64,000 nt of DNA from Gordonibacter sp. 28C (GTDB lineage: Bacteria > Actinomycetota > Coriobacteriia > Coriobacteriales > Eggerthellaceae), in contig NZ_PPTR01000008.1 of the NCBI RefSeq assembly GCF_003339845.1, positions 62,001 through 126,000 of the forward strand, given 5' to 3'. Position numbers and translations under genes: made by a program. Positions 41,022-49,766 of this stretch are shown here, piece after piece (the stretch's first letter is position 1; each line of letters starts with the position of its first letter). Under the pieces are notes generated by a model. That model made no database searches. It was not told the origin of the DNA and worked only from the letters and a program-made list of their open reading frames with translations.

Positions 41022-42452
41022 ATGACCGATATGCACGGAAACACCCCCGCCGGCGGATCCGTTCCGCCGAAGCCGGGCGACGAGCATGCCCAGCATGCCG
41101 CCCAGACGGGCCAGCAGCCCTATTACCAGCAGCCCTACCAACAGGCCTATCAGCCGCAGCACACGCCCGGCCAAGTCGCCGTCGAGAAGAAGTCGCACGG
41201 CTTGCGCACGTTCTTGCTCGCCTTCGCGGGCGCGGCGCTCGCCTGCGTCATCGGCCTCGGCGGGTTCGGCATCTGGCAGGCCGCGAACGGCTCATCCTCG
41301 AACGGCGGTTCCCAGACCGTCATCGGCTCCACGGACGGCGGCTCCGTCAACGCGAACGACGAAGACCTCACGCTGCCCGAGGCCGTGGCGAAGAAGTCGC
41401 TGCCTTCCGTCGTAGCCATCGACGTGTACACGAACCAGTCGGCCGGCATGTACGGATACGGCTACGGCTCGTCCAACAGCGGGTCGGGCACGCTCACGCA
41501 GTCGTCGCTCGGCAGCGGCGTCGTGTTGACGAAGGACGGCTACATCATCACGAACAACCACGTGGTGGAAGGCGCCGACGCGCTTAAGGTGACCATCGAA
41601 GGCGAGCAGTACGACGCCGAGGTCGTGGGCACCGATCCCAGCTCCGACCTGGCCGTGGTGAAGGCCAAGGACGCGAGCGACCTCAAGCCCATCGAGATCG
41701 GCGATTCCGACAACCTCATCATCGGCGAGTGGGTCATGACCATCGGCAGCCCGTTCGGCCTCGAGCAGTCCGTCGCCACCGGCATCGTGTCGGCCACGAG
41801 CCGCTCCCAGATCATGGACGGCTCCAGCTCGGCCCAGCAAGGCGGCTCGGGCACGACCACCATCTACGCCAACATGATCCAGACCGACGCCGCCATCAAC
41901 CCCGGCAACTCGGGCGGCGCGCTCGTCGACTCCGACGGCAAGCTCATCGGCATCAACACGCTCATCACGTCGTACTCGGGCAACTACTCCGGCGTCGGCT
42001 TCGCCATCCCGGTGAACTACGCGGTGAACATCGCCCAGCAGATCATCGACGGCAAGACGCCCACCCACGCGCAGCTCGGTGTGTCCCTGTCCAACGTGAA
42101 CGCGCAGAACGCCCAGCGCTACGGCCTGTCCGTCGACAGCGGCGCCTACGTGGCCAACGTGTACAGCGGCTCCGGCGCGGCCGAAGCGGGCATCGAGCAA
42201 GGCGACATCATCACCAAGTTCGACGGGAGCAACGTGGAGTCCGCGAGCGACCTTATGCTGGACATCCGCGCGAAGAACCCCGGCGACAAGGTCACGCTGG
42301 AAGTGAACCGCAACGGCGAGACGAAGCAGATCGAGGTCACGCTGGGCTCTGACGACAGCTCCCAGGGCGCCACGCAGCAGAACAGCTCGTCGTCCTCCAT
42401 GCTCGAGCGCCTGCTCGGCGGCGGCAGCGGCTCCAACCAGAACGCGGCATAG
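41022..42452 (+). CDS. htrA: HtrA/DegP-like S1C serine protease with PDZ domain
   Basis: A membrane-anchored envelope quality-control protease of 476 aa. A Gln/Pro-rich cytoplasmic N-terminus (about 60 residues) leads to one transmembrane segment ([20 protein letters not shown]). The trypsin-like domain has His180 (NNHVVEG), Asp209 (SSDLAVVKA) and Ser297 ([11 protein letters not shown]), and a single PDZ domain follows ([19 protein letters not shown]). A Ser/Gly-rich tail ends the protein. ATG 41022 with AAGGAG 10 nt upstream is preferred over a GTG at 40953. A cluster of inverted GGTGTA sites upstream suggests dedicated, perhaps stress-related, regulation. Confidence 0.95.
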   Translation: MTDMHGNTPAGGSVPPKPGDEHAQHAAQTGQQPYYQQPYQQAYQPQHTPGQVAVEKKSHGLRTFLLAFAGAALACVIGLGGFGIWQAANGSSSNGGSQTVIGSTDGGSVNANDEDLTLPEAVAKKSLPSVVAIDVYTNQSAGMYGYGYGSSNSGSGTLTQSSLGSGVVLTKDGYIITNNHVVEGADALKVTIEGEQYDAEVVGTDPSSDLAVVKAKDASDLKPIEIGDSDNLIIGEWVMTIGSPFGLEQSVATGIVSATSRSQIMDGSSSAQQGGSGTTTIYANMIQTDAAINPGNSGGALVDSDGKLIGINTLITSYSGNYSGVGFAIPVNYAVNIAQQIIDGKTPTHAQLGVSLSNVNAQNAQRYGLSVDSGAYVANVYSGSGAAEAGIEQGDIITKFDGSNVESASDLMLDIRAKNPGDKVTLEVNRNGETKQIEVTLGSDDSSQGATQQNSSSSSMLERLLGGGSGSNQNAA

Positions 42453-42487
42453 CCCTCCGGCCGGCTCTTCACGGCAACCTGCCCTTG

Positions 42488-42516
42488 CAACCCCCTCGGT
42501 TTCGCCGAGGGGGTTG
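42488..42516 (+). terminator. terminator of htrA
   Basis: A 12-bp perfect stem (CAACCCCCTCGG) with a TTTCG loop, 36 bp after the stop codon; the tail is only moderately T-rich. Confidence 0.7.
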
Positions 42517-42578
42517 CTTCGCTCTGGGCCTTTTCCCGTTTGCTCATTGCGTGAAATGCCTGAAAAAGGCCCTGCAAA

Positions 42579-42609
42579 TTGCACGGCCCCGTTCTTTTTC
42601 GGGTAAGAT
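42579..42609 (+). promoter_or_regulatory. probable promoter of pyrH
   Basis: TTGCAC (42579-42584) and TAAGAT (42604-42609) with a 19-bp spacer, 47 bp before the pyrH ATG. The spacer is longer than ideal, so confidence is moderate. Confidence 0.4.
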
Positions 42610-42655
42610 TGGCCCAACGTATGCACACAGAACGGTCGTCGAAGGGGTTGGATTC

Positions 42656-43435
42656 ATGGCGGATGAAAGGGCCAAGGCGGAAGAGAACGTCGAGGAGCTT
42701 GAGAAGTGGGCGCGCGTGCGCGAGCGCGGCTACGCGTACCCACGCGTGCTGCTGAAGCTCTCGGGCGAGGCGCTGGCGGGCGACGTCGGCTACGGCATCG
42801 ACCCGAAAGTGGTCGACGCGCTGGCCGACGAGATCGCCGACATCGTTGAGGACGAGGTGGAGGTGGCCGTGGTCGTGGGCGGCGGCAACATCTTCCGCGG
42901 CCTGGCCGGTTCTGCCGAGGGCATGGACCGCGCGCAGGCCGACTACATCGGCATGCTGGCCACGGTCATGAACGCGCTGGCGCTGCAGGACGCCTTCGAG
43001 CGCCACGGCATCTTCTCCCGCGTGCAGAGCGCCATCACCATGCAGGAGGTGTCCGAGCCCTACATCCGCCGCCGTGCCGTGCGCCACTTGGAGAAGGGCC
43101 GTGTGGTCATCCTGGCCGCCGGCACGGGCAACCCCTACTTCACCACCGACACCACGGCCGCGTTGCGCGCCTGCGAGCTCGATGTGGACTGCCTCATGAA
43201 GGCCACGAAGGTGGACGGCGTCTACGACAGCGACCCCTCCAAGAACCCGGACGCGAAGCGCTTCGACCGCATCAGCTACATGGACGTGCTCTCGCGCGGG
43301 TTGAACGTCATGGATTCCACGGCCACGTCGCTGTGCATGGACAACAACATGCCCATGATCGTGTTCGACCTGACGGTCGAAGGCAACATTTCGCGCGCTT
43401 TGAAGGGCGAAAGCGTGGGAACCACGGTAGAATAG
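42656..43435 (+). CDS. pyrH: UMP kinase
   Basis: Phosphorylates UMP to UDP in pyrimidine nucleotide synthesis. The 259-aa product has [28 protein letters not shown], and the ATP-site region [17 protein letters not shown] with [15 protein letters not shown], all diagnostic. A charged extension of about 25 residues precedes the usual start of the fold. ATG 42656 is chosen because GAAGGGG precedes it; an earlier in-frame start at 42485 lies inside the htrA terminator. frr follows 75 bp downstream, the common order. The usual upstream partners rpsB and tsf are not here. Confidence 0.96.
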   Translation: MADERAKAEENVEELEKWARVRERGYAYPRVLLKLSGEALAGDVGYGIDPKVVDALADEIADIVEDEVEVAVVVGGGNIFRGLAGSAEGMDRAQADYIGMLATVMNALALQDAFERHGIFSRVQSAITMQEVSEPYIRRRAVRHLEKGRVVILAAGTGNPYFTTDTTAALRACELDVDCLMKATKVDGVYDSDPSKNPDAKRFDRISYMDVLSRGLNVMDSTATSLCMDNNMPMIVFDLTVEGNISRALKGESVGTTVE

Positions 43436-43510
43436 ACACGCATCCGCGCTCCGGCGCGGACGATCGGTGCGCAGCGCCGCACCGCAGGGAGTTGGGTGAA
43501 AGGAGCCGCT

Positions 43511-44068
43511 ATGGTTGACGATATTATGCTGCAGGCCGAGGAGCGTATGGAGAAGGCGCTCGCGTCGCTGGGCGACGCGTTCGGCTCGGTGCGCACGGGA
43601 CGGGCCAACGCCATGCTGCTCGACCGCATCAAGGTCGATTACTACGGCGTGCCCACGCCGGTGAACCAGATGGCCGGCATCAAGACGCCCGATGCGCACA
43701 TGCTGGTCATCGAGCCGTGGGACAAGGGCGTTCTGGGCGCCATCGAGCATGCCATCATGGAGAGCGACCTGGGCGTCACGCCGTCGAACGACGGCTCGTG
43801 CATCCGCCTGCCGTTCCCCTCGCTCACCGAGGAGCGCCGTCGCGAGCTGGTGAAGCAGTGCAAGAACTACGCCGAAGAGGCCCGCGTGGCCGTGCGCAAG
43901 GCTCGTCAGGACGCCAACGCCGCCATCGAGCGCTCCGTCAAAGAGGACAACCTCCCCGAGGACGACGAGCGCCGCGCCCAGGCCGAGGTGCAGAAGCTCA
44001 CCGACAAGTACGTGGCCCAGGTGGACGAGGCCTTCAAGAAGAAGGAAGCGGAAGTGATGGAAATCTAA
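43511..44068 (+). CDS. frr: ribosome recycling factor
   Basis: Splits post-termination ribosomes together with EF-G. The length of 185 aa is exactly that of the family. Conserved stretches include VRTGRANAMLLDRIKVDYYG, TPVNQMAGI and RLPFPSLTEERRRELVKQ, then KNYAEEARVAVRKARQDAN. ATG 43511 has AAGGAG 5-6 nt upstream, and the more upstream GTG at 43496 is dismissed. A REP-like element (44097-44203) lies between this gene and uppS, splitting what is usually a tight cluster. Confidence 0.97.
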   Translation: MVDDIMLQAEERMEKALASLGDAFGSVRTGRANAMLLDRIKVDYYGVPTPVNQMAGIKTPDAHMLVIEPWDKGVLGAIEHAIMESDLGVTPSNDGSCIRLPFPSLTEERRRELVKQCKNYAEEARVAVRKARQDANAAIERSVKEDNLPEDDERRAQAEVQKLTDKYVAQVDEAFKKKEAEVMEI

Positions 44069-44096
44069 CTGCGGGGGAAACCTCGCAGGTTGACCC

Positions 44097-44203
44097 CGTA
44101 GGGGCGATCTCCAGATCGCCCGTTCCGGCGAAGCCGGAAAAGCAGCTGCGGTTCGTGTTTTCGCGCTGGCGCGCGAACGGGCGATCTGGAGATCGCCCCT
44201 ACG
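44097..44203. repeat. REP/BIME-like CGTAGGGGCG element between frr and uppS
   Basis: The arms 44097-44124 and 44176-44203 are perfect 28-bp inverted repeats; each arm folds on itself (GCGATCT/AGATCGC). The spacer has a GCCGG-type stem and a GCGC-rich part. It is about 80 percent alike to 35365-35470, including the CGGCGAAGCCGG core. Confidence 0.85.
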
Positions 44204-44243
44204 AATCGCGCTTCTGTCCCCTTTCGTCCGAAACGTGCCGCAC

Positions 44244-45023
44244 ATGAACAAACCGCTCGACTACATATTCCCGAACCCGCCGGCGGATCTCGATCCCGCG
44301 AGGCTCGACCCTGCCTCGGTGCCGGAGCACGTGGCCGTCATCATGGACGGCAACGGGCGCTGGGCGAAGGAGCGGGGGAAGAACCGCCTGTTCGGTCACA
44401 AGGCCGGTATCGAGGCGGTGCGCGAGACCATCCGCTGCGCGTCCGACGTGGGCGTGCGCTACCTCACCATCTACTCGTTCTCGTCGGAGAACTGGAAGCG
44501 GCCCCAGGACGAAGTCATCGGCCTCATGAACCTGTTCGCCACCACCATGCTGGCCGAGGTCGACGGGCTGCACGAAGAAGGCGTGCGCGTCATGACCATC
44601 GGGCGCACCGACGAGCTGCCGAAGAAGACGCGCGACGCGTTTGCCAAGGCGTGGGAGAAGACGAAGGGCAACGACGGCATGACGCTCGTGGTGGCCGTGA
44701 ACTACGGCGGCCGCGTGGAGCTGATGGACGCCATGAACTCGTTCATGCGCGACGCCCACGAGGCCGTGCGCGCAGGACGTGCCCCCGAGCCCCTGACGGA
44801 GGAGGCGTTCGCCCGGCACCTCTACACGGCGGACATCCCCGATCCCGATCTGCTTATCCGCACGAGCGGCGAGATGCGCGTGTCGAACTTCCTGCTGTGG
44901 CAGATCGCGTACTCCGAGTTCGTGTGCACCGACGTGCTGTGGCCCGATTTCGACCGCTACGAGTTTCTGCGCGCCCTGCTGGAGTTTCAGGGACGCGACC
45001 GGCGGTTCGGGGCGGTGAAGTAG
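44244..45023 (+). CDS. uppS: undecaprenyl pyrophosphate synthase (isoprenyl transferase)
   Basis: Cis-prenyltransferase that elongates farnesyl diphosphate to the C55 lipid carrier for cell-wall synthesis. The 259-aa protein contains VAVIMDGNGRWAKERG with the essential Asp, GHKAGIEAVRETIRCA, TIYSFSSENWKRP, and near the end PDLLIRTSGEMRVSNFLLWQ. ATG 44244 is the probable start, though it has no clear ribosome binding site; GTG 44235 is an alternative. cdsA begins with the base after its stop. Together with dxr, ispG and dxs nearby it forms an isoprenoid/envelope-lipid cluster. Confidence 0.96.
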   Translation: MNKPLDYIFPNPPADLDPARLDPASVPEHVAVIMDGNGRWAKERGKNRLFGHKAGIEAVRETIRCASDVGVRYLTIYSFSSENWKRPQDEVIGLMNLFATTMLAEVDGLHEEGVRVMTIGRTDELPKKTRDAFAKAWEKTKGNDGMTLVVAVNYGGRVELMDAMNSFMRDAHEAVRAGRAPEPLTEEAFARHLYTADIPDPDLLIRTSGEMRVSNFLLWQIAYSEFVCTDVLWPDFDRYEFLRALLEFQGRDRRFGAVK

Positions 45024-45965
45024 GTGGCGGGGCGGCCCGACGTCGACCTCGAGGCCAAGATCGCGGCCGACGAGCGCACGCGCAAGGAGAAGCTCAAGAA
45101 TTTCGCGCAGGAGAAGACGCCCAAGAAGCTGAAGAACCCCACGAACCTGCAGGTGCGGTTCCGCACGGGCTTCATCTACATCGCCGTTTCCGTGATCTGC
45201 GTGCTGGCGAGCGAGTGGACCACGCTCGCGTTGCTGGTGGCTACGGCCGGCATCTCGGCCGGCGAGTTCTACTACATGCTGCGATCCGACGCGAAGCTGC
45301 CCAACGAGATGCTGGGCATCATCGCGGCCATGCTGTATCCCGTGAGCGTGTTCTTCCTCGGTTTGAACGGGGCGCTGTACGTGAGTCTGGCGCTGCTGCT
45401 GGCGCTGATCGTGTGGTACGTGTTCTGGATGCGGGCGCGCGTGCCCGACGTGGGTGTGAGCTTCTTCGGCGCCGCGTACACGGGGCTTTTGCTGTCCGGC
45501 ATCGTGGTGGTGCGCAGCGCGCTGCCCGAGCCGTGGGGCGGGGTGCTCGTGCTGGGCATCTTCCTGAGCGTGTGGGCGAACGACTCGTTCGCGTATCTGG
45601 TGGGGAGCAAGTTCGGGAAGCACAAGCTGGCCCCGCGCACGTCGCCGAAGAAGAGCTGGGAGGGCTTCCTGGCCGGCCTCGTGGCCTCCATGCTGTTCTG
45701 GTGGGGCATGTCGTTCATTCCCGGCGTGACGATGAGCGTGTTCCAAGCGCTGGCGTTCGGCCTGATAAGCGGATTGATGGGCGTGCTGGGGGATTTGGCC
45801 GAGAGCCGCATCAAGCGCAATTCGGGGTTCAAGGACTCCGGCACCATCATGCCGGGGCACGGCGGGCTGCTCGACCGGTGCGACTCGCTGTTCCTCGTGG
45901 CCGTGACCTCGGCCATCTTGCTGGTGGGCTTTAACTGCATACCGTTTCCCATTCCGTTTCTCTAG
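45024..45965 (+). CDS. cdsA: phosphatidate cytidylyltransferase
   Basis: Makes CDP-diacylglycerol from phosphatidic acid and CTP, the branch point of phospholipid synthesis. The 313-aa membrane protein has a basic N-terminus of about 40 residues, around eight hydrophobic segments, and the signature ESRIKRNSGFKDSG followed by MPGHGGLLDRCDS. The GTG start immediately follows the uppS stop codon, so translation is coupled. dxr starts 9 bp after its stop. Confidence 0.96.
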   Translation: MAGRPDVDLEAKIAADERTRKEKLKNFAQEKTPKKLKNPTNLQVRFRTGFIYIAVSVICVLASEWTTLALLVATAGISAGEFYYMLRSDAKLPNEMLGIIAAMLYPVSVFFLGLNGALYVSLALLLALIVWYVFWMRARVPDVGVSFFGAAYTGLLLSGIVVVRSALPEPWGGVLVLGIFLSVWANDSFAYLVGSKFGKHKLAPRTSPKKSWEGFLAGLVASMLFWWGMSFIPGVTMSVFQALAFGLISGLMGVLGDLAESRIKRNSGFKDSGTIMPGHGGLLDRCDSLFLVAVTSAILLVGFNCIPFPIPFL

Positions 45966-45974
45966 GAGGCGCGC

Positions 45975-47240
45975 ATGAAGCGCATCGTGGTTCTGGGGTC
46001 TACCGGGTCCATCGGCACGCAGACGTTGGACGTGGCGCGGCGGCACGCGGACGAGCTGGAGGTCGTGGGCTTGGCTGCGGGCACGCGGGCGGGGGAGCTG
46101 CTGGCCCAGGCGCGGGAGTTCGGCGTGCGCCATCTGGCGGTGGGCGACGAGCGGCTGGCGGGCGAGCCGGTGGCCGACGAGCTGCTCGAGCAGGCGCGCG
46201 GCGGCACGGAGAGCGCCGCGCCGTCGTCGCTTTCCCAGGCCATGGCGCAGCGCGGCGAGGGCTCGCTCGGCTTCGGCGCCGATGCCGTGGTGGATCTGGC
46301 GCGCCTGCCCGAGGCCGACATCGTGGTGAACGCGCTCGTGGGCGCGGCCGGGCTGCGCGCGAGCTACGAGACGCTGCGCGCGGGCAAGGTGCTGGCGCTC
46401 GCCAACAAGGAGTCGCTCGTCGTGGGTGGCGACCTCATCATGCCGCTCGCGGCCGCCGTGGACGCGCGGCGGCGCGCGGACGGCACGGCGCCCGCCACGG
46501 GGCCGGCCGGCGCGCTCATGCCCATCGATTCCGAGCACGGCGCCATCTACCAGTGCCTGCTGGGCGAGGACGCGCGCGAGGTGGCGCGGCTGTGGGTGAC
46601 GGCTTCGGGCGGCCCGTTCCGCGGGCGCACGCGCGACGAGTTGGGCGGCATCACGCCCGCTCAGGCGCTCGCGCACCCCACGTGGAACATGGGCGCGAAG
46701 ATATCCATCGACTCGTCCACGCTCATGAACAAGGGTCTGGAGGTCATCGAGGCGCACCACCTGTTCGCCATGTCCTACGACCGCATCAGCGTGGTGGTGC
46801 AGCCGCAGAGCGCCATCCACTCCATGGTGGAGTTCGCCGACGGCAGCGTGAAGGCGCACCTGGGCACCACCGACATGCGCATCCCCATCCAGTTCGCGCT
46901 GTCGTATCCCGCGCGCTGGGACGCGCCGGTGGAGCCGCTCGATTTCACGAAGCTGGGCTCGCTCGAGTTCGCCGCACCCGACACCGACACGTTCCGCTGC
47001 CTCGCGCTCGCGCGCGCGGCCGGCGAGCGGGGCGGCACGCTGCCTTGCGCCATGAACGCCGCGAACGAGGTGGCCGTGGCCGCGTTCTTGGCCGAGCAGG
47101 GCACGTACTTGGGCATCGCGGAGTGCGTCGAGGCCGTCATGGATGCGCATGACGTGCAGCGCGTGGAGAGCCTCGACCAACTGGAGGCCGTTGACGCCTG
47201 GGCCCGCGCCGAAGCGCGCGCGTGGATCGCGAGGCGTTAG
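45975..47240 (+). CDS. dxr: 1-deoxy-D-xylulose 5-phosphate reductoisomerase
   Basis: Second enzyme of the MEP isoprenoid pathway, converting DXP to MEP with NADPH. The 421-aa product begins VVLGSTGSIGTQTLDVARR (NADPH site) and contains LANKESLVVGGDL, IDSEHGAIYQCL, VTASGGPFRG and AHPTWNMGAKISIDSSTLMN, covering the metal and substrate sites. A Gly/Ala-rich insertion near residues 70-100 makes it slightly longer than average. dxs and ispG are also in the window, so three MEP genes lie within 14 kb. AGGAGG lies upstream of the ATG. Confidence 0.97.
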   Translation: MKRIVVLGSTGSIGTQTLDVARRHADELEVVGLAAGTRAGELLAQAREFGVRHLAVGDERLAGEPVADELLEQARGGTESAAPSSLSQAMAQRGEGSLGFGADAVVDLARLPEADIVVNALVGAAGLRASYETLRAGKVLALANKESLVVGGDLIMPLAAAVDARRRADGTAPATGPAGALMPIDSEHGAIYQCLLGEDAREVARLWVTASGGPFRGRTRDELGGITPAQALAHPTWNMGAKISIDSSTLMNKGLEVIEAHHLFAMSYDRISVVVQPQSAIHSMVEFADGSVKAHLGTTDMRIPIQFALSYPARWDAPVEPLDFTKLGSLEFAAPDTDTFRCLALARAAGERGGTLPCAMNAANEVAVAAFLAEQGTYLGIAECVEAVMDAHDVQRVESLDQLEAVDAWARAEARAWIARR

Positions 47241-47285
47241 GAGCGAGAGCCGGCCGATCGGGGTTCGAAGGCGAGGAGGTTCGAG

Positions 47286-47993
47286 ATGGATGCGACGTAT
47301 GGGCGGGCGATGCGGCCCGGCTTTGTTCGGGCGGCATTTTGCGCCCTCGTGCTTTCGACGCTCGGCGGGTGCCTCTTGGCAACGGGGTGCTCCTCCGCGC
47401 CGCCCTCGACGGAGAACCCGCCGCTCGTTCATGTGGTCGACGGCGCAGTCAACTTCCCCCATAAGGTGACGGTGGGCCGTACCTCCCTGGGCTACCCCGA
47501 CACCCTGTGGGAGATCGACGAGCTGGAGCCGAGGACGACGGATCTGTTCGGCAAGGAGGTCGTGGTTTCGCAGACGCTGGTGGGCGATGACGATTTCTCG
47601 CATGGGTTCTTGCTGGGGGAGATCTCGGGCATAGCCTTCGACGATCTGCTGGGATACGCCGAGAAGGCGCAAGAGCAGGCTCCTGCACGTGCCGCGATGC
47701 TGGAGGAAAAGGCCAGGGAATCGGAATCGACGGCCCAGATATTCGGGGGCTTGGCAGAGCACTATCGAAACGTCGTTTACTCCGGGCCCGAGCCCATCGT
47801 GTTGAACGGGAGTCGCGCCTTCATTTTCAGCGAGTCCAGCGCGCGCGAGGGCGCCACAGGGATATCCAAGATGTACTTCGTCGAGGCGGGTCGGGATACC
47901 GTCGGTTTCGCGGTTTGCGGCTACCATGATTACGAGTACGACGCCGATCCGGCGTTCTGGGACGACATCTTCGCCAGCCTCAAAGTGCGCTAG
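47286..47993 (+). CDS. hypothetical lipoprotein between dxr and rseP
   Basis: A 235-aa protein with a hydrophobic leader (RAAFCALVLSTLGGCLLA) and a lipobox-like LATGC. I do not recognise a family. The mature part starts with a Pro/Ser linker and has several Glu/Ala-rich helices (EEKARESESTAQIFGGLAEHY) and strand-like ends (FVEAGRDTVGFAVCGYHDYEY). It interrupts the usual dxr-rseP adjacency. GAGGAGG-like sequence precedes ATG 47286. A role at the cell surface is inferred only from the signal. Confidence 0.7.
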   Translation: MDATYGRAMRPGFVRAAFCALVLSTLGGCLLATGCSSAPPSTENPPLVHVVDGAVNFPHKVTVGRTSLGYPDTLWEIDELEPRTTDLFGKEVVVSQTLVGDDDFSHGFLLGEISGIAFDDLLGYAEKAQEQAPARAAMLEEKARESESTAQIFGGLAEHYRNVVYSGPEPIVLNGSRAFIFSESSAREGATGISKMYFVEAGRDTVGFAVCGYHDYEYDADPAFWDDIFASLKVR

Positions 47994-48181
47994 ACCGGCT
48001 GCGGCGACGGCCGCCTTGCTTTCGTTGCGCGCCATCTCCCGCTTTTTCCGTCAACTTCTTTCGCGCGCCTCCTTCGATCGTCGGCCTCCGCTCTGCCCCT
48101 CCTTTATTCCGTACTCGTGTACGTTTTCCACAGCGCTTGTAGGTTTTTCCCGTACCCTGGCCTGCGGGGCCTTCCGTTTCC

Positions 48182-48187
48182 TATAAT
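48182..48187 (+). promoter_or_regulatory. -10 box upstream of rseP
   Basis: A perfect TATAAT 63 nt before the rseP ATG, within a 257-bp gap after the lipoprotein gene. No good -35 was found at standard spacing. Confidence 0.4.
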
Positions 48188-48250
48188 GGGCGCACGCGCA
48201 GTGGTTGCGCGTTGCGGGCTTTCGCCTCGTTCCCGAAAGGATTCGAGTTC

Positions 48251-49360
48251 ATGGATATAGTTTTGATGATCGTATACGCCACGATCCTGCTCGGCTTCCT
48301 CGTGTTCATCCACGAGGGCGGGCACTATCTGGCGTCGCGTGCGTTCGGCGTGCGGGTGACGGAGTTCATGCTGGGCCTTCCCGGCCCCAGCATCGGCTTC
48401 ACCAAAGGCGGCACGCGCTTCGGCGTGACGGCCGTGCCGCTCGGCGGGTACGCGAAGGTGTGCGGCATGGAGGCGGGCGAGATGAGCCCGCATCTGGAGC
48501 AGGTGCTCGCCGCGCTGTACCGCCGCGGCACTGCCAATATGGAGGACGTCGCGCGCGACTGCGGCATTTCCGACGACGAGGCCTACGATGCCCTCGAGGA
48601 GCTGGTGGAGTGGGGCAGCGTCAAGGGCCCCACGAAGAAGGACCAGTACAACACGTACCGCGCCGCCGAGGTTCGCCCCACGAAGAAGCAGGTGCGGGCC
48701 GCCGAGGCGGCGTTGCAGCCGACGCCGCCGACCTACGCGCTTGGCGAGGCGCGCCCCGTGGCCGACGCCCATACGCTGTTCGAGAACGAGTATCGGCAGC
48801 AGTACCGGGCGCTGCCGTTTTGGAAGCGCTCGGTCATCCTCGTGGCCGGCGTGTTCGTGAACCTGCTGTTCGCGATGCTGCTGTTCGTGGTCATGTTCTC
48901 CGTTATCGGCTATGAGGTGCAGAGCCCGAACACGGGTATCTTCTATCATGCGGTCATGTCGCCGCTGCAATCGGTGCAAGCGGGCTTCTCCTATATAGGC
49001 CAGGTGGTTCAGCTGGTGGTCAGCCTGTTCAATCCGGCGACGGCCGCCAACACCGTGTCGAACTCCACGTCGATCATCGGCATTGCCGTCATGTCCAAGG
49101 ACGCGGTCGACATGGGGCTCATGGGCATCTTGAGCTTCACGGCCATGATCTCCGTTTCGCTCGGCATCATGAACCTGCTTCCCATCCCGCCGCTCGACGG
49201 CGGCCGCTTCGTGGTGGAGGTGTTCCAGAAGATCTCGCGGCGCATCGTGTCCACGAGGGCGCTCAACTACATCTCGGCGGCCGGCATGCTGCTGTTCCTC
49301 GGGTTCTTCCTGATCATGGCGAACCAGGACATCCAGCGTTTCGTGTTCGGAAACTGGTAG
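48251..49360 (+). CDS. rseP: RseP/S2P-family intramembrane metalloprotease, PDZ-less variant with inserted helical domain
   Basis: A site-2-type zinc protease that cuts membrane-bound anti-sigma factors or signal peptides. HEGGH at residues 21-25 supplies the zinc ligands and active Glu, and NLLPIPPLDGGRF near the C-terminus supplies the Asp ligand. GVTAVPLGGYAKVCGME also fits. Unlike standard RseP, about 100 residues (roughly 78-185) are inserted before the second helix, including a winged-helix-like stretch (HLEQVLAALYRRGTANMEDV then CGISDDEAYDALEELVEWG). The region after the second helix is too short for a PDZ domain. The length is 369 aa. ATG 48251 has GAAAGGA upstream. Confidence 0.88.
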   Translation: MDIVLMIVYATILLGFLVFIHEGGHYLASRAFGVRVTEFMLGLPGPSIGFTKGGTRFGVTAVPLGGYAKVCGMEAGEMSPHLEQVLAALYRRGTANMEDVARDCGISDDEAYDALEELVEWGSVKGPTKKDQYNTYRAAEVRPTKKQVRAAEAALQPTPPTYALGEARPVADAHTLFENEYRQQYRALPFWKRSVILVAGVFVNLLFAMLLFVVMFSVIGYEVQSPNTGIFYHAVMSPLQSVQAGFSYIGQVVQLVVSLFNPATAANTVSNSTSIIGIAVMSKDAVDMGLMGILSFTAMISVSLGIMNLLPIPPLDGGRFVVEVFQKISRRIVSTRALNYISAAGMLLFLGFFLIMANQDIQRFVFGNW

Positions 49361-49456
49361 GTTCCGCGGGCCTACGGCCCGCGGAACGACTCGACGCTGC
49401 GAAGCCCCTTCGGGTTCCGTCGGCCTGACGGCCGCCGGAACTGCTCGACGCTGCGA
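49361..49456. repeat. tandem pair of hairpin repeats downstream of rseP
   Basis: Two units, 49361-49402 and 49414-49456, each with a GTTCCG..GGCC / GGCC..CGGAAC stem followed by CTCGACGCTGCGA. Stem bases differ between the units but stay paired or nearly so. The rest of the 406-bp gap to ispG holds the half-element at 49552 and no visible gene. Confidence 0.65.
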
Positions 49457-49551
49457 GGGGGCCTCTCGCTGACTTACTACGCCAACCTGGGCGTCCGTTA
49501 TGCGGCCTGCGGCCGCATGGCAGGCGTCGCTTCGCTCGCTCGCCGTTCACC

Positions 49552-49605
49552 TGCGCGGTTGTTTCGCGCTTGCGCGCGAACGGGCGCTCTGGAGAGCGCC
49601 CCTAC
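49552..49605. repeat. half copy of the CGTAGGGGCG element
   Basis: Matches the right part of the elements at 35365 and 44097: a GCGCGAACGGGCG segment followed by GCTCT/AGAGC and CGCCCCTAC. The left arm is missing. The stem carries GCTCT/AGAGC as at 60131 instead of GATCT/AGATC. Confidence 0.65.
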
Positions 49606-49766
49606 AGCCAACCCGGGCCTTCTCTCTCAAGCAGCCCTCTCATCGCCCTCGTTCTTCGCTCCCTGCACGGTTTTTGCGGAAGACTTCGTGAAAGGGGGTC
49701 GGGCGAGGGCCTTTCGGCGGTACAATATCCCGACATGCGATCAAGCGCGTGGGATGGGAGAGGCGT

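Noticed and set aside
44199-48035. 1278-codon open frame opposite uppS, cdsA and dxr
   Set aside because: It covers three essential genes with intact motifs; its own product is compositionally biased and matches no fold.
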